From NCBI RefSeq assembly GCF_029854215.1, contig NZ_CP122961.1:3410001-3474000 (forward strand): a DNA stretch of 64,000 nt, written 5' to 3'. Both the position numbers and the translations under genes were made by a program. Positions 59,259 through 64,000 of this stretch are shown here, piece after piece. Position 1 is the stretch's first letter, and the number at the start of each line of letters is the position of its first letter. Under the pieces are notes generated by a model. The model did not search any database, had not been told where the DNA came from, and worked only from the letters and a program-made list of their open reading frames with translations. This DNA comes from Halomonas alkaliantarctica (GTDB taxonomy: Bacteria; Pseudomonadota; Gammaproteobacteria; Pseudomonadales; Halomonadaceae).

Positions 59259-59399
59259 GTAACTGGCTATATATCATGCTGACTGTTTTTAACTAAATTG
59301 TGTGCGTCTTATGGTGCCGCCCTGGCTGTTGCCTGGGCCACACGCTGCGTATCCGGCTTCATCAACGTCATCATCACGACCAGACCCCTTGGGTGTTAT

Positions 59400-62293
<2,894 letters not shown>

Positions 62294-62578
62294 TATAACC
62301 CGAAGGAGTCTGGATATCGCAATAATCACGTTTCATTTTGCCGGATACGCTGACGCGTATCACAATTTAAGACCACTTCTTGCGAAGTGTTCTTGTCAGC
62401 ATGATATACATTGTTAAAGAGCGACTGCTATAAGCAGTGATAAGCGTTTTTTTCACATTAAAAAAAGAAGACCTTTTTCTTTTTCTAAGCTAGAAAAGCG
62501 TTCGCTTATCACTGCTCATATCACAGCTATCTGATCAGGTAATTCATTGTGGACGCTTACTGACTGTGACGCATCGTT
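62294..62578 (-). other. 16S-23S spacer without tRNA genes
   Basis: About 285 bp. No tRNA-Ile, tRNA-Ala or tRNA-Glu is present. It contains a boxA element and a 14-bp perfect inverted repeat (AGCAGTGATAAGCG at 62433-62446, complement at 62503-62516) around an A/T-rich loop with long A and T runs. Confidence 0.85.
62411..62422 (-). promoter_or_regulatory. boxA antitermination element in the rRNA spacer
   Basis: Minus-strand GCTCTTTAACAA matches the E. coli rrn boxA TGCTCTTTAACA in 11 of 12 overlapping positions; it loads the Nus antitermination complex before 23S. Confidence 0.8.

Positions 62579-64000
<1,422 letters not shown>

Overview
The window reads as chromosomal DNA of a moderately halophilic gammaproteobacterium of the Halomonas type. 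Supports are an ectoine hydroxylase (EctD), gammaproteobacterial gene neighbourhoods (thrB beside polA, mutY-yggX, hisBHAF, cydABX-DC) and most of an rrn operon. No sequence search was possible, so the genus is an inference.

Layout. 1-4.3 kb: end of a LysE exporter, small lipoproteins, a HIT protein, and a minus-strand operon of two paralogous lipoproteins, a DUF1007 protein and a NicO metal exporter with a Zur-like palindrome. 4.4-10 kb: glycerate kinase, Dps, PepD, TmcA. 10.3-13.4 kb: a TRAP transporter (dctPQM). 13.5-17.7 kb: an Fbp-type iron ABC transporter whose substrate-binding gene follows a Fur-like palindrome. 17.7-24.1 kb: cydABX-DC (bd oxidase plus its assembly exporter) behind an FNR/ANR-type site. 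24.2-32.7 kb: polA, thrB-speA, an FAH-family hydrolase, ectD and a META-domain lipoprotein. 32.87-44.24 kb: a prophage. 44.2-59.0 kb: tRNA-Phe/Gln/Thr cluster, yggX-mutY, a PanZ-like protein with AsmA, hisBHAF, yjaG-like, a GATase-like protein lacking its nucleophile, selD-mnmH, radA, an NlpE-like lipoprotein, hisC. 59.1-64 kb: 5S, 23S and most of 16S rRNA on the minus strand, with no tRNA in the 16S-23S spacer.

The most interesting object is the 11.4-kb filamentous (inovirus-type) prophage in tRNA-Thr(TGT). A 47-bp exact repeat (32873-32919 and 44192-44238) bounds it. The plus strand carries a full virion cassette: candidate ssDNA-binding protein, two tiny membrane proteins, pVIII major coat, terminator, pIII-like adsorption protein, pVI-like protein, pI/Zot ATPase, its own pIV-like secretin, replication initiator and tyrosine integrase, most of them overlapping. 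On the minus strand, behind an XRE repressor, lie two very A+T-rich genes of unknown function (289 aa, and a 214-aa membrane protein). Their position suggests they are transcribed with the repressor in the lysogen, and they are the best candidate here for an undescribed system (superinfection exclusion, defence or lysogenic conversion). A 140-nt nested hairpin at 35931-36070 is a candidate packaging signal or replication origin.
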